Source: Lingula anatina
Taxonomy: Eukaryota > Brachiopoda > Lingulata > Lingulida > Lingulidae
DNA length: 64,000 nt
NCBI RefSeq assembly: GCF_001039355.2
Contig: NW_019775572.1
Span: 231,526 to 295,525, forward strand
Direction: 5' to 3'
Shown here one piece after another: positions 35,801 through 47,700 of this stretch. Position 1 is the stretch's first letter. Every line of letters begins with the position of its first letter. The notes below the pieces were generated by a model that was given only the letters and a program-made list of their open reading frames with translations, was not told the DNA's origin and did not search any database. A program made the position numbers and the translations under genes.

Positions 35801-36474
35801 GTGTAAAAATGCTGTAAACCCAGTCAGGTGTAATAAGCATCAAAATTCAAGATGAGATTTTTGGGCTCTAAAAAAACAACAACAAAACAACAGACAGTAA
35901 GGCAGCTTAGAATTGAAAATTTACGCAGAAAAGGGATTTAAATACAGTGTTTTCAATTGATGGGATGGCAAAATTTTGACACTTGAAAAAATCTAAAAAC
36001 ACTGTCAAAACCAATTTAAAAGGGTGTATAATTGAAATCATTAACCATAATTGAATTTTGGAGAAAAAATTAATGGAACCTGACTATCCAGTAGTTGTAA
36101 ATATAGAGATGTTGTAATTTAGGTGGATTTTGTATAAAAAATGATATCTCGGCAGGTGTGGGTATTCAGATTGATTCTACATCACACCTCAGAAAGCAGG
36201 GACAGTATCAACCTGAAAGGCAAGCATAATTTAAGGTGACAGATTAATAAAAGTGACATCATCATGGCAACTTAACTGTGACTGCTTAATAAGTTAAAGT
36301 TCTTTAAAATTCTTTCCCTGTTTTTTGACAGTTTTCTCTCTATGCATGCACCTAATTCATAACCTGTAAGAGAACCTTGATCTACATGACGCAAACGTTT
36401 TATGGGCCCCATTTTCAGAGCAAATCTGATCTACAATGTCTCTTTTTCACTCTCTGCGCATTGTCAACTTCGAA
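32900..36474. other. Region between the COG4 and CYHR1 3' ends
   Basis: The two genes converge here. No gene is seen. It contains a TTAA-flanked foldback element at 33373-33704, a C run at 35587-35598, and AT-rich sequence that may be partly CYHR1 3' UTR on the minus strand. No clear minus-strand AATAAA lies immediately after the CYHR1 stop. Confidence 0.6.
33373..33704. mobile_element. MITE with TTAA target duplication, copy 1
   Basis: The left end AGGGATAATAACT and right end AGTTATTATCCCT are exact inverted repeats, and TTAA sits directly outside both (33369-33372 and 33705-33708). A 332-bp element with no coding capacity fits a non-autonomous element. TTAA duplication is typical of the piggyBac superfamily; assignment to it is inference. 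The left 110 bp, including TTTTCCTGGAGTAAAC and CATACTTACCAATGGT, recur in a second copy at 51529-51757. Confidence 0.8.
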
Positions 36475-39400
36475 TTACTTTTGGACCTGAAAAAGAATGA
36501 GTCTGACATTAACAGTTTTTGCTGCCAGCATTTTGTTGCACTCCATAGAGTTTATCACGGGAAGAATGTGATAGTCAGTCTCGGGAGAGTCGTCGGAAAA
36601 CTCGTGGCGGTATATGATGGGTCTGACTTTAGTCTCACCATATGGTCCCTGAAGTGCTATGAAGTACATGTCAATGGGTGCCTGGATTTTACTCTTCAGC
36701 ACGAGCTGATAGCTGAGCATGCGGCGCATAGTTTGATGCGGGTTCTTTATGTCGTCATTGACACGTGCTTTTATCACCCACTGTAGGTTGAATGCAGTGA
36801 AGCGGCTGGTCTCATAGAAAAGCTTTGTGATGAAGTCATCTGTGCGGTATGGTCGGAGCTGCAAATCTAGAAATACAATCAGAGCATGGCAATACTTTAC
36901 ACAGGTCCAGCAGAGCTTCTGGACAAATACTTCAGTTACCATAACAGTCATTAAGGAAAATATAGAGACAACTATTCAAAGTAAAGGAATTTTTGAAACT
37001 GTAAAAATGGCACAACTTGAAAATTAGATTTTACTGAAAAGCTTTAAAATGAATTATCGCAAAATCACACATGAACGACAAAATGATTTCACAAAACAGG
37101 TACCAGAATTTAAGATGTTACTGGAAGAATCTTTACTGCAGTAATCACCATCGTCTTACCACTGAAGGTGATTTTCTCAAAAGACAACAAATTAAATATG
37201 CTGTCAAAGAGCATGGTCTCCCTAGCTCGACTCTCGTCAATCTGTTTTAGTGCCTCCATTATTTCATCTCCACTTTTTTTTGGATGGAGGCAAGATTGTT
37301 CGTGCAAAAACAGCTCGTGAAAGGGCCCTTTCCATGGGCATCCAATACGGAGGTATTTGCAAGCTGTTATTCTACAATAGTAGAAATAAAGAAAGAAAAC
37401 CAGATTAGATTTTAATTCAAGAGGTTTGGTAAAATCATATATATATTCATGTATGTGTGCATGTTTAAAAATCAGCCATGTTTTCAGGGGTATGGTTGAT
37501 CTCAATCTTCCCAGGTTAATTTAAACAGAAAATTAAGAGTTTGGTTTCGGAACCTCTTCTATTTTCGTAGCATGTTCAGTTGTAAGCTGTTTACAAGGTC
37601 TTCATGACTACATTTTCATTCTCAATCAGTGTCAACCATATGATTTAATACTGCTGAAACACCAAATTTATTGTCATGTAAAGCAATTAATATGAAAAAA
37701 TTATAATTTCATACAAAGAAACACTGCTATTTAAATATATATATCTACATAGCATTTTACTTTTGAGCATTTGATATACTTTTTTATTTTCAAATTTGTC
37801 TGCTCCTGTGGTCTCCCAGTCGTTCATTATTATCTAAATCACTGACTTCCTTGGTGCTCCTCACATTAGCATAGGCCACTATATATGGTAACTGTATGCA
37901 AATGAGTATGCAACTATATATACATATATACAACACAGCTGGGGCACTTATACTCACTATAAGTATCACCCACCCTGAAAAACAAAAGTATATTTAAAGA
38001 CAGTTGGGTGTGGAGCACAAAGTCGTTTGCATGTGTGACAAAAATGAACCAACTGGGAGCACGGGGAGAATGGAGGAGAAAGTTTGGAGCCTACTGTCCG
38101 TGTCCATCGGTTGAAAAGATGTAAATGAAAGGCCATCAGAAAGTGGGAATGGGGAGTAAAAAACACATTAGACCTACCCTTCCATATGATGCCAGAGTCG
38201 CTGACTACCAACGCACCACACTCAAGACCACAACCAAAATGCCAGAGTGCGCTGCAATGGTGACGTCCAACAGTAACCATGGAAACCAATGAGACGGGCC
38301 CGCAGCGTCATACACGTCCATTACAGACCGTAGTATTGAGGTGAAAAGCTATTTTAAAAACAAATTGTTTTTGAGTGAAAGGGGAAAGTGTTTATCCCTA
38401 CAAAAGAGAATGCTGTGAGTTAGTGGGCCACACTGGGTGGCCAAACCTAGTGCACACAGTATCACCATGGCAACAGTTGCCATGGGGGATCAGGAGATAG
38501 AACACCAATGTAGTACCTCTCTATGCACAGCTCCGACTCATGCTGTTCCAATTTACACCGTGGCAACTGCTTAGCGCAGTATTGACACTCAGATGGCAGC
38601 TCGCACACGGCTTTCTCAACAGCGAGGTTCCTGGAGCAATGCGTTTTACTGATCTCACAGCGACAGTTGGGGCACGTAGCCGTCTCGTCCTTTAAGCGTG
38701 CATCAGCCAGCAGGTGTGAGAAACATCCAGCACACATCAGGTGTCCATTGATGCACTGAAATAAAGCGGGGGAGATTTTAGCACCTTATCAATTCATATT
38801 TCTATTCATGTTTGCCTTATTGCATTAATTTCAATTTATTTATTCTAAAATATTCTTCTACATGTATATATAACATATATTTTGTTTATTTAATCTGATT
38901 TTGGCATGTCTCCATGCCTAATCAAAACATATATGCATCTTTTAATATGAGAAAATATGTTGTTGAACATGAAATGCAAGAGTCATATTTCATCATGACC
39001 GTTCCGCATGCCTTCCTACGAATACATTAACTCTATACATACTGCTGGCAGCGTTCCAGACATATCATCACCGGTCACGTGATTCCTTTATTAGGTCATT
39101 TAGGTGGGGTAAATGTGGATACAGAAATATGATCGATCATATTTCTGTGTGTTTGGTACTTTTAATTGTGTATAAAAATTATTTAGATCATAAAAGACTG
39201 TCATAAGTGCAACAGAAATGAAAGGGGGAGTATCTCTACAGCCCGTGTGCCAAATCAGCCAAGTGTGAAGAATGATCCCCAAATTTCAGTTCCTAATTTA
39301 ATGAAAAAAATACGGCCAAGCGAGTCTACTTTTGGTGCAATGAATTGTCTGGTTTTATATTTACAAATGTAACAAATAATAAGTCCACATCTCTGTCACA

Positions 39401-39670
39401 TTCTTGCGATCTCAAAAATAATTTCTGTAAACAAATGCCCAGCTGTTAAAAGCGTGCACGTACCTGATACACTGCCGACCTTGGTAGGTCCAAACAAACG
39501 GTGCAACAAAGAATACCATTTAGTCTTTCCTCCAAGTTGTAAGGTAAATGCTTCCCTCCTTTTTCTGTCTTTGCTTTTTTCTTCTCAGGTTCAATATTTT
39601 CTCGATCTTCGTCTGCGATCGCTTGATTTTCGTCGCGGACTTCCAGCGATGGGCCTGCCACCTCAGCCAT
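36475..39670 (-). CDS. CYHR1: Cysteine/histidine-rich RING and TRAF-type zinc-finger protein
   Basis: Four exons in transcript order: 39464-39670 (start ATG at 39670-39668), 38517-38755, 37160-37371, 36475-36866 (TAA at 36477-36475). Lengths 207+239+212+392 give 1050 bp, 349 aa, with phases 0, 2 and 1. It is clearly orthologous to vertebrate CYHR1 (now ZTRAF1). The N-terminus is acidic with a lysine cluster [16 protein letters not shown]-like finger follows ([35 protein letters not shown]), then a SIAH/TRAF-type cysteine-histidine region ([26 protein letters not shown]) and a conserved C-terminal block from [10 protein letters not shown] to FQVQK. An in-frame upstream ATG would add ten residues (MHLSSITTNK); MAEVAG is preferred. 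Function is poorly known; a galectin-3 link is reported for the mammalian protein. Confidence 0.96.
38273..38485. promoter_or_regulatory. Candidate RFX X-box motifs in CYHR1 intron 2
   Basis: GTAACCATGGAAAC at 38273-38286 matches the RFX X-box pattern (GTNNCC-AT-GGNAAC). At 38465-38485 the half-site CCATGGCAAC and its inverse GTTGCCATGG are separated by one base, a perfect 10-bp inverted repeat made of X-box halves. This surrounding sequence (about 37960-38500) is richer in GC than the rest of the intron. Function is unproven. Confidence 0.4.
39121..39148. repeat. Perfect 28-bp palindrome in CYHR1 intron 1
   Basis: The left arm ACAGAAATATGATC and right arm GATCATATTTCTGT are exact reverse complements with no spacer. 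It is located between CYHR1 coding exons 1 and 2. Confidence 0.95.
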
Positions 39671-39900
39671 CTTGTTTGTTGTTATTGAGGACAGGTGCAC
39701 GTGACACCTTGTCGACGTCCAATGAAAATACAGTTTTGTTTAATGATGTCATTACTGGCCAATCAAATTTCAAGGACACGGTGACCTTGTAATGCGACCC
39801 AAACGTCGTCAGCTGATTTTGTTTACATATGGAATGCGGTTTGTGTGACGGCAGGGGTCCTTCAATGCATGAACGACGGCGATTTTATTTTATTTCGTGA
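39671..39900 (-). promoter_or_regulatory. CYHR1: CYHR1 promoter and 5' UTR region
   Basis: Upstream of the start codon the sequence becomes notably CpG-rich for this genome (GTCGACG, CGTCGTC, GACGACGGCG). This marks the likely TATA-less start region. No exact start site can be fixed. Confidence 0.45.
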
Positions 39901-41356
39901 AAACAAGAATTAAAATTTACTCTTTTTAACGTTGGCATTTTAAAATCATTTTAAATGATAATATGTGAAAATAAAAAAGTGTACTGACACCTTTTTCTAC
40001 ACTTCCTCAAATTGATTTTTTATTGACATTTAGTCTATCTCTATGTCCCGTTGATTAACAGTACTGTACAAGTTGAAAAATTTTTGGTAACCAATCAATT
40101 ATCTAACTATAACTTAAGTGAATGAAACCTTTTCTTTTTTTATTTTTAAATGTCATATTGCAGTAGCTGAGGAACTTAATCAGTGCATAACTCCACATAG
40201 CCTACCCTCTATACCAGGGCGGCAGATTGATTTTTCACAAGATATTAAGTTATGTCTTAAGATAAATAGACAGTCATTAGATTCTCTGGCTCTTTGAAAT
40301 TTGCCTACATAATATCTGCCAACCTGGTAGAGGGTACATATAGCTTAGCTGACCTATAAAGATACTAGTGCATGAACATCATTCATTAATCTAAAGCAAA
40401 CATGAATATTTACAATAAATAACTATCGAACACATTAAAATCAATTGATTGAATTAACACCATAATTATATATTTTTTGTAATGGTAATTTAATAGGTGA
40501 AGTTCTTTTATGTATAAATTAAAAATGTACATGTAATTTTCAATGTGCCCTTTTACTTACCATCTTTAGCACTGTTTATATCTCGTCTTAAATAATTTAA
40601 TAATTTAACACTGTAAAGAATTAATATACTTGTAAGAATTTTAGATTTTAAAAAATTATTATTTGGCACACCCTATGCTTATATCAATCAGCTTGTAAAA
40701 ACACACACCTGTAAATTAAAAAAAAATTACTATCCCATTAAAAAGTAATAATCTGAACATCCATTTATATTTAGGATACAACTTAATTGGACTTTGAAAA
40801 AAAAATCACATTTTCCCATCACACCACTCAACTTCTTCCTTGCGAACTGCAAAAAGTCATGACATAACATTGTTAACCCTTCTCATATAAAGATTTACAT
40901 AACATTATAATTGCATACCTGGATATATCTATTTGTTAAAATTATTTATATACTATGTCTTTTAATTGTCAGTAAAATATCATTCAAAAAATAAAAATCA
41001 ACACAAAATTAGAATACAAACCATTCCACTTTCAAATTTTCATTTTAAAGTAGATTCAAAATATTTTCATTGGCACTTATGTCAACTTCATTTGTTAATT
41101 TTATTCATTTATTTAAATATCATTTCATTTATTATATACTGAAATTATCATTTTCCTTTGGATGCATTCAACTTTACCAACTGTTGTCTTTCCATTCAAT
41201 TAAATAACTCACACCATAATTCACTGTCCTTATAAGAAATCACCATGATTAAAATATAAATAAAAAAAAACACAGATTTTAAGTAAAAACATTCCATTTT
41301 AATTTTTTTCAAATGATTCAAAACATTACTTTTGGCACTTATGAGAATATCCCTTA
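39901..41356. other. Intergenic between CYHR1 5' end and FMO 3' end
   Basis: No gene is seen; it is strongly AT-rich. Two stretches about 270 bp apart (around 40985-41110 and 41250-41375) share ordered short matches such as CATTCCA, ATTCAAAA and TTGGCACTTATG. This suggests an old tandem duplication. Confidence 0.6.
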
Positions 41357-41362
41357 TTTATT
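41357..41362 (-). promoter_or_regulatory. Probable FMO polyadenylation signal
   Basis: TTTATT on the plus strand (AATAAA on minus) lies about 100 nt past the FMO stop at 41460-41458. Confidence 0.5.
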
Positions 41363-41457
41363 TAGTTGCTTATTTATTTATTTTTTGTCTTATCCTACCT
41401 AATAATTATCAGTGATTGTTTGGGATGCATTGAGCTGTATTATGAGTAACCTTCTGA

Positions 41458-43793
41458 TTAGACTTCTATATAAGAATCAGGTCCAGTCAATCTGTAATTG
41501 CATTTTTTGTAATGTTGCAGCTGTGTCACTCGCACTTTATGAACATCTTGATATAATTGCTCTACAACTTTGGGGATGTGTTCAAACTGCCCGATATCAG
41601 CCAACTCATCATTATACTGCCACTGCATGGGGCCCATAGTGTGAGCATGGCGCTTGGGGAATCCCTGACCCAGGCGCCATTCAAAATCCTGCTTTATATC
41701 AGCATCCATCTCCTCTTTTGTGGGGAGTTTCAGCGAGCCATCCAGAGTCTTAAGAACAAACTTCACTTGGTTGTGGAATTGTGGGAAGGGGCAGATTTGT
41801 TTACAGATTCCAATAAATGACAGCCGCGGGCATTCCGTGTGGATGATGTGTTTGTACAGGGGGATCACGCGTTCGTCTTCAATGTTAAGAGAGCATTCTG
41901 GGGAGAGGAAAGGGAAGGTGTAATGGTATCCTGTGCACAAAATCAAAACATCAAAATGACACTCTTCGCCATCTTTCATCACTGCCCCAGTCTCTGTCAT
42001 TGCGTCAATCCCAGATGCTTGGTGTATATTTGCTGGCAAGTCAGACTTCAATGGAGCTTTGTTGTGACTCAAAATAACCTGAAAAAAAGGATAGAAATTT
42101 TTAAAACTTGCAGTAGCTTTGTTAGACAATCTTTAATTACACTTATCTTATATGTGAGCTGCACGCATCCCCAAAAAATAACTTGAAGTTTTTTTCTGGT
42201 GATCCTGACTTCTCTGTCACATTCACATGCATTGTAAACATCTACTCGTGTAAAATGGGGGAATAATGAGGTTCTGCACCTGTTTGGCAGTCTTCGCCAA
42301 CTCTAACATTATGTCCTGCCCTGAAGCACCTGCTCCCAAACAGCAGACCACTTTATCTTTAAATGGCTCTGGATACCTGTAGTCATGACTGTGCAACACT
42401 TGGCCACTAAACTTTTCCATCCCAGGAAAATCAGGAATAACTGGGACTGAATAATGCCTGTCCAATAAAAAACAAAAAGAATTAAAAGGTGCCATGTGTA
42501 GGCATTAAAATCTTGTCACAATAATTCTGGTGTGCAGTGTACTGTAGCTCTCTACTGAAATATAGGGAATGATCAATGCAAATCCATACAGCATACAGGC
42601 CAATGTATAGCCAACTATTAAGTGTTTAATGGGCAATTAAATATAACATCTTAACATCGAAAATCCTAGTAAAATTTTCAACACTGGCTGACTCAAATAT
42701 TCTCATAATGACAAAATTTTAGCTACACATGTTCAAACACTGGTTACAATAACTTAATTTAGTACCAGTTAAAATTTAATTTTAACTTCTTAATCAAATG
42801 TTGAAATGCGTTATAGTACAAACCCATTACAAACAATAACTGCATCTGTCTCCAATGTTTCCACTAAACTGTCCTTGACTCTCACATCCTTGTACTGTAT
42901 TTGCCATACCTGCTCTCCGTGTTGACCTTGAACTGGTTTTACACTTTCAACTTCTGTGAAAAACTTTAAAAAATAATAATCATCTATAAGGTCAGTATAT
43001 TAAGTCCATTTTCATGCCGAGTGGTGCACTCAACTAGACTGGTCCTCTTAGAGAGAATGGCCTTAATAGCCTTCCTATTTAATTAACTAAAAGACTCACC
43101 TAACAAAACCCAGCCCATTTATTTACATAATAAAAAAGCAAAAAGTCAACTTGTGGAAAACTTGTGTAAAGGAGAAAAAAGTGTAATTACATGCTAGAAC
43201 CTCTCAAAGTGGACTGATCCAGTAAAATGTACAACTTGATGTGAAAGAGCCTAAGCTTAAATTGCATTTACCATGTGAAGACTGCCGACTTTGTTCAAAC
43301 TAAAATATTATTATGAAAATAAAATAAAGACATTAAGGTTTGAACAGAATGTTAATGCAAAATCTGATTTGTGATGTACGCTTCAAGTTTTAGATATTAT
43401 CCATTTTTTTTACCTTATATCTACTTCTTCATGTTATCAGAACACAAAACAAATAGGTAAAACAAAGCATAAATAAAAAACAAAAATATGTTTTAAAATG
43501 CTTTGTGAACTCAACACAAACCTTGATTAAAGGCTTCAATTTGAAGTGTTCAGCGTAATCCTCAAGGTATTTTCTGACAGCTTGATGAGTGATAAAGGAA
43601 GGCCCATCTTTCTCAAATGGGAAATCAGGAAATGCCATCACCTCCTTGGGAAGATTTGTCCTGATAGAGAAAATTGCACCACTTATTTTAAAACCAACTT
43701 TATAAAAATGTCTATAAATCCCTGTTTCAGAATTTTTTTTTATGATTTAATTTTGTTCAATGGTGAGCCATATTAAGAAATCAACTGAACATA

Positions 43794-43873
<80 letters not shown>

Positions 43874-44214
43874 TTTTAATTACATTCAATTTTAATTTTA
43901 ATGTTGATTTAAAAATCAACAAATGATAAAAAAAATTAAAATTATAACAACATTTAAATGACACATAATTTACCATTTAACAGACATGTTGTCACAAACC
44001 TTAGGTCCCTGTACATACTGGAGTGTATTGGAAGACCGTATTCATCGCTTCCCGTATTCTCGTTGTACACCCATGTCCCCCCTACCACTCCAGTCTGCTC
44101 GAACCCAAACGCCTGGAACGTCTCCGTTTGTGAACTAAGATGGCGTAACGCCACCAGGCCCGCGGCACCGGCACCTATCACGGCAACACGGATTACTTCT
44201 TTAGCCACAGACAT
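41458..44214 (-). CDS. Flavin-containing monooxygenase family protein
   Basis: Five exons in transcript order: 44000-44214 (ATG at 44214-44212), 43522-43660, 42824-42963, 42280-42457 and 41458-42078 (TAA). Lengths 215+139+140+178+621 give 1293 bp, 430 aa, with phases consistent throughout. FMOs oxidise soft nucleophilic N or S atoms using FAD, NADPH and O2. Motifs in order: FAD-binding GAGAAG near residues 14-19; second flavin-contact segment VVGGTWVY; SSMYRDLRTNLPKEVMAFPD; the FMO signature of type FxGxxxHxxxY in FSGQVLHSHDYRYP; NADPH-binding GAGASGQD; and the C-terminal ATG-type CTGYHYTFPFL. The length is close to insect, plant and microbial FMOs and shorter than the roughly 530 aa of vertebrate FMO1-5. 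I see no C-terminal hydrophobic anchor (it ends CNYRLTGPDSYIEV), so a soluble enzyme is inferred. Substrate unknown. Confidence 0.95.
43796..43872. repeat. (GT)n microsatellite in an FMO intron
   Basis: About 38 perfect GT units lie in the first FMO intron. Confidence 0.97.
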
Positions 44215-44741
44215 AATGGTAACGAAGAACGGGCTCTAGATGCCACTGCTGCTCAGAATTTACAAGCAAAGACGAACTTTCATTTATAACATCTCGTATA
44301 TGGGCCAAGGTCGTGACCGAATACTGATATACTGACATTTTGTCTATTTTAAGCACAGTGCACTTCAAATAAAATATGCACAGAGTAACACAAAAATCAT
44401 GCGTTAAAGCTTCTGGCAGAACTGGATGTGCTCGATATCGGACCAAAATCACAAAGACATTGTCGATTATGCTCGCCCCGTGCACAAGTTTACCAAGTAC
44501 CCATTGACAGTAGACGTAAATGTACAAGGTGAAGGTCGTAGGTAGTAAAAAGTCATGTGACCACTATGTAAACCAATCGAGTTGCTTGCTGCGGCGTCGT
44601 TATAACTCGAATGAAAGTAGAATGAAAACAGTGATGATATTACAGATTATTGGTGTTAAATGATGGTAATGCGCAAGGAAAGAATAAGGGAATAGAAATC
44701 AGTGAGCTATATATCACTGGCTTTGCCTGAGAAGCCTAAAA
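44215..44741. promoter_or_regulatory. Bidirectional promoter interval: FMO (minus) and coiled-coil gene (plus)
   Basis: Only 527 bp separate the two start codons, pointing away from each other. CpG dinucleotides cluster here, for example GCGGCGTCGTTATAACTCG near 44590-44610, unlike the AT-rich flanks. A shared promoter is the simplest reading. No TATA box is convincing. Confidence 0.55.
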
Positions 44742-47700
44742 ATGGCAGATAGGGGTGCTAGCAGTTTTACAAACGGACAAAGTCGGAGACTGACGGAGAG
44801 CATGAATGGATCATCGCATATGTCAACAAGTGTTGACCGGCGTGCCACTTCCCGAGTGGGGCAAAGGCCTGGTAGCACCAGTGGACACATGCAAGGACTT
44901 TTAACGGAATTTCGAACGCTTTATGACAGCCGTCTACGTAGACTGGACGAAGCTGAAAGGTCTGGAGAGGATACGTCAAAGGTATTGCACCCCCCCCCCT
45001 TTCCACTGTCACTGTCACATGGGCACCCGTACTGTAGTAATGCACAAGGGAAGAATTTATTGTAGTAATAAGTTAAAATGATATTAAATAAGATAAGTTA
45101 ATTGTTATAATTATATACATAAATAAAAATAGATTTCTCCAAAATTACGATAGGTTTTTTGATGTACCAATTTCTAGTCACATGGATGTAAAAGATTTTT
45201 TCATTTTGGCTGTTGCAAGATTTTTTTGTGGAATTGTTGTTATAAAAAGAAAATGCAATTTGAATATTTACGGGGAACTCATTTCTGATAGATTGGCGGG
45301 ATGAAATTATGCCACGTTTTGATAGTTTAATCATCAACACAGTGCTGTTAATTATTCCTCTCAAACCGTGTTTACTACAGTACTACATGTAGTACTATAT
45401 GATTTTATTAACTTGCTGCCAATGAAAAGTGGTGCAGTATTAACATATTGTGATGGTCTTCTCCAGTGTCCAATATGATCAAGAAAAAAATTCAGTAACT
45501 GACTTTATAACAAAATCTAATTGTTTTAAAAGCTTGTCACTGTTAAAGGGTGGCAGTATGTTATGCTAAAATAAGTGATGTAGAAGACTAATGGTGATGT
45601 GACAGTGCCAATACTGTGTTCTTATGTTTACTGTTGATCAGACTAAATTAAGATAAAAATTTAATATTGGTTTTGATATAAACACAAAGTAAATACTTAC
45701 AATATTATTACATAAAAAATTGTAGAAATGTGACAAAGTAAAATTTTGATATTGGTTTCAAAGGAGTTGTAGAAATTTGAAAGCCAAAGCACATTATCTT
45801 TGCACCAGTGTTGATGACCATTTCTTTCCCCAAAATTTTTTTTCAGTCACATAATTCATATTTTCTGCTAGCACAAAATTCATGCCTAGGACTCCTGTTG
45901 ATGATTTTCATATCTACGCTGTGCTAAGGTATGAGAGCAAAGGCCTCAAAAAGTTAAATGAAGACCAGTTTTCAAACCAGCTGTAGTGTGGGAGCTCTCA
46001 AATTTTTATCTTATCTCTCATCTCCTCAACGTGCACACTTCTGTTAACTCAACCAGTTTTCCCATCAACAGAGATATCTAAATTGTCAATTGTAATAATG
46101 CGTGAATTTCTTGCTAATTTTCTGTTAATGTTAGCAAGTTGTTGAATAATATTGCGACAAATCAGCTTTATTTTCTTTCATCATTTTTTCGTTTTCCTCT
46201 ATTTTCACTAAGTTTTACAAGAGGTTCGAAGGTATGTGTACTTGTCCTATGTCCATGTAGCTGTCTTATCTCAACATGATGTTTGTTCACCACATGTAAC
46301 AAAACTATTTTGATATGAAAAATGTGATTCCTTTTTTTTTTTCATATGTATCATGTCCTGCTAATTTTTGCATTATTTTATTTATATATCATACATATTA
46401 TAATCCTTACAGATGCGTCTTAGGATCATGCAGTCATATGTGCATGACTTGAGCGAGCAGAACGAGGTGTTGGTGCAGACAGTGGAGGAACTGGAACGCG
46501 AAGCAAACGACCGGGTTGCCATCTTAGAATCTAAACTACAAAAGACTGCCAGCTCAGTTAAGGTGGGAAATGTTTGATAAAAGGGGGTGATAAATTATGA
46601 CAGGTAGATTATGAGACACTCTCACTCTGTGATGGGATAAAGAAAGAAAGAGAAATAAAATGAGTAGATAAGTGAAAAATTATTACAGGTAATGACGGCC
46701 AATAAAGGATGCATAAACTGACTGAGACATTTGCAAATATCTTGTGTGCATGGTGTCAGTTTTAAATCTCGAATAGAATTGATCAAGGGGACTAGCTACT
46801 ATCCAGTCAGCTATTTCTAACACCCCATTCTCATAGATTAGATCGACCTACATTGGATCGACCTAACTCCCTGGGGGTTCACGCTAAATAGCTGTCAGCC
46901 GGGCGGACACGAAAGTTAATTACCCCTTAAAGCTTGTAGTAGGCGGGGACGGACACTTAAGGGGGATTATCTGACAGTAATCTAGTGAGACTCCCCGCGG
47001 TGATAGATCGATCTAAAAGTTGTGAGAACAGAGCCTAACTGAAACTCTTAACCTAGTGGGGTCTTATTGCAGACATCATGAAACTAATAGTACTGATCAG
47101 ACCAGTCAGGGCCTTTAAAAATTTTCGAGGACCACTACAATTTTTACTTTTAGTCAGTCTAAAGGACCAGCAATAGTTCAAAGAGCTGCCATTTTGAATA
47201 TACAATCAGGGCTCCGTAACTTGAAAACATCGCGAATTGCGAATAGCAATATCACCTTTCATTTCAAGGCTCTTATATGGGGCGAGTAAATCCCCGAGTT
47301 ATGGAATAGAGACGCTTGCACTCGGTGGCAATTTGGGATGCTTTCGAGTTATGGAGCCCAGTCCTGATAATAGTCCATCAGTCTGGCAATTTTTTCATAA
47401 CTGCTGCTATGAATATACAACTGTTCTTCAAAGTTTTCAGCTTTCCAGTAATTGATCTAGTGGGTTATTTATCAACTGTGAAATACCTTACTGTACTTCT
47501 GTCATTTAGATGGCCTCATCATTTTTCTGTTCACAGTTACCAAGGTTCAGGATACATGTTTCAATTGTCTAAGCACATGCTAGACATTAAAATTTTGACA
47601 TATTCTGAAGATAATTTTAATGTCTAAAATGGAATATGCTTACTAAGTAACAAATTGATAATAGTACTGTTTTAACTCAGTTTTGACTTACTAATAAGTA

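Noticed and set aside
36436-36786. 116-aa plus-strand open frame
   Set aside because: It is antisense to the last CYHR1 coding exon.
37966-38289. 107-aa minus-strand open frame in CYHR1 intron 2
   Set aside because: It does not match CYHR1, the flanking exons join perfectly without it, and it reflects the GC-richer patch only.
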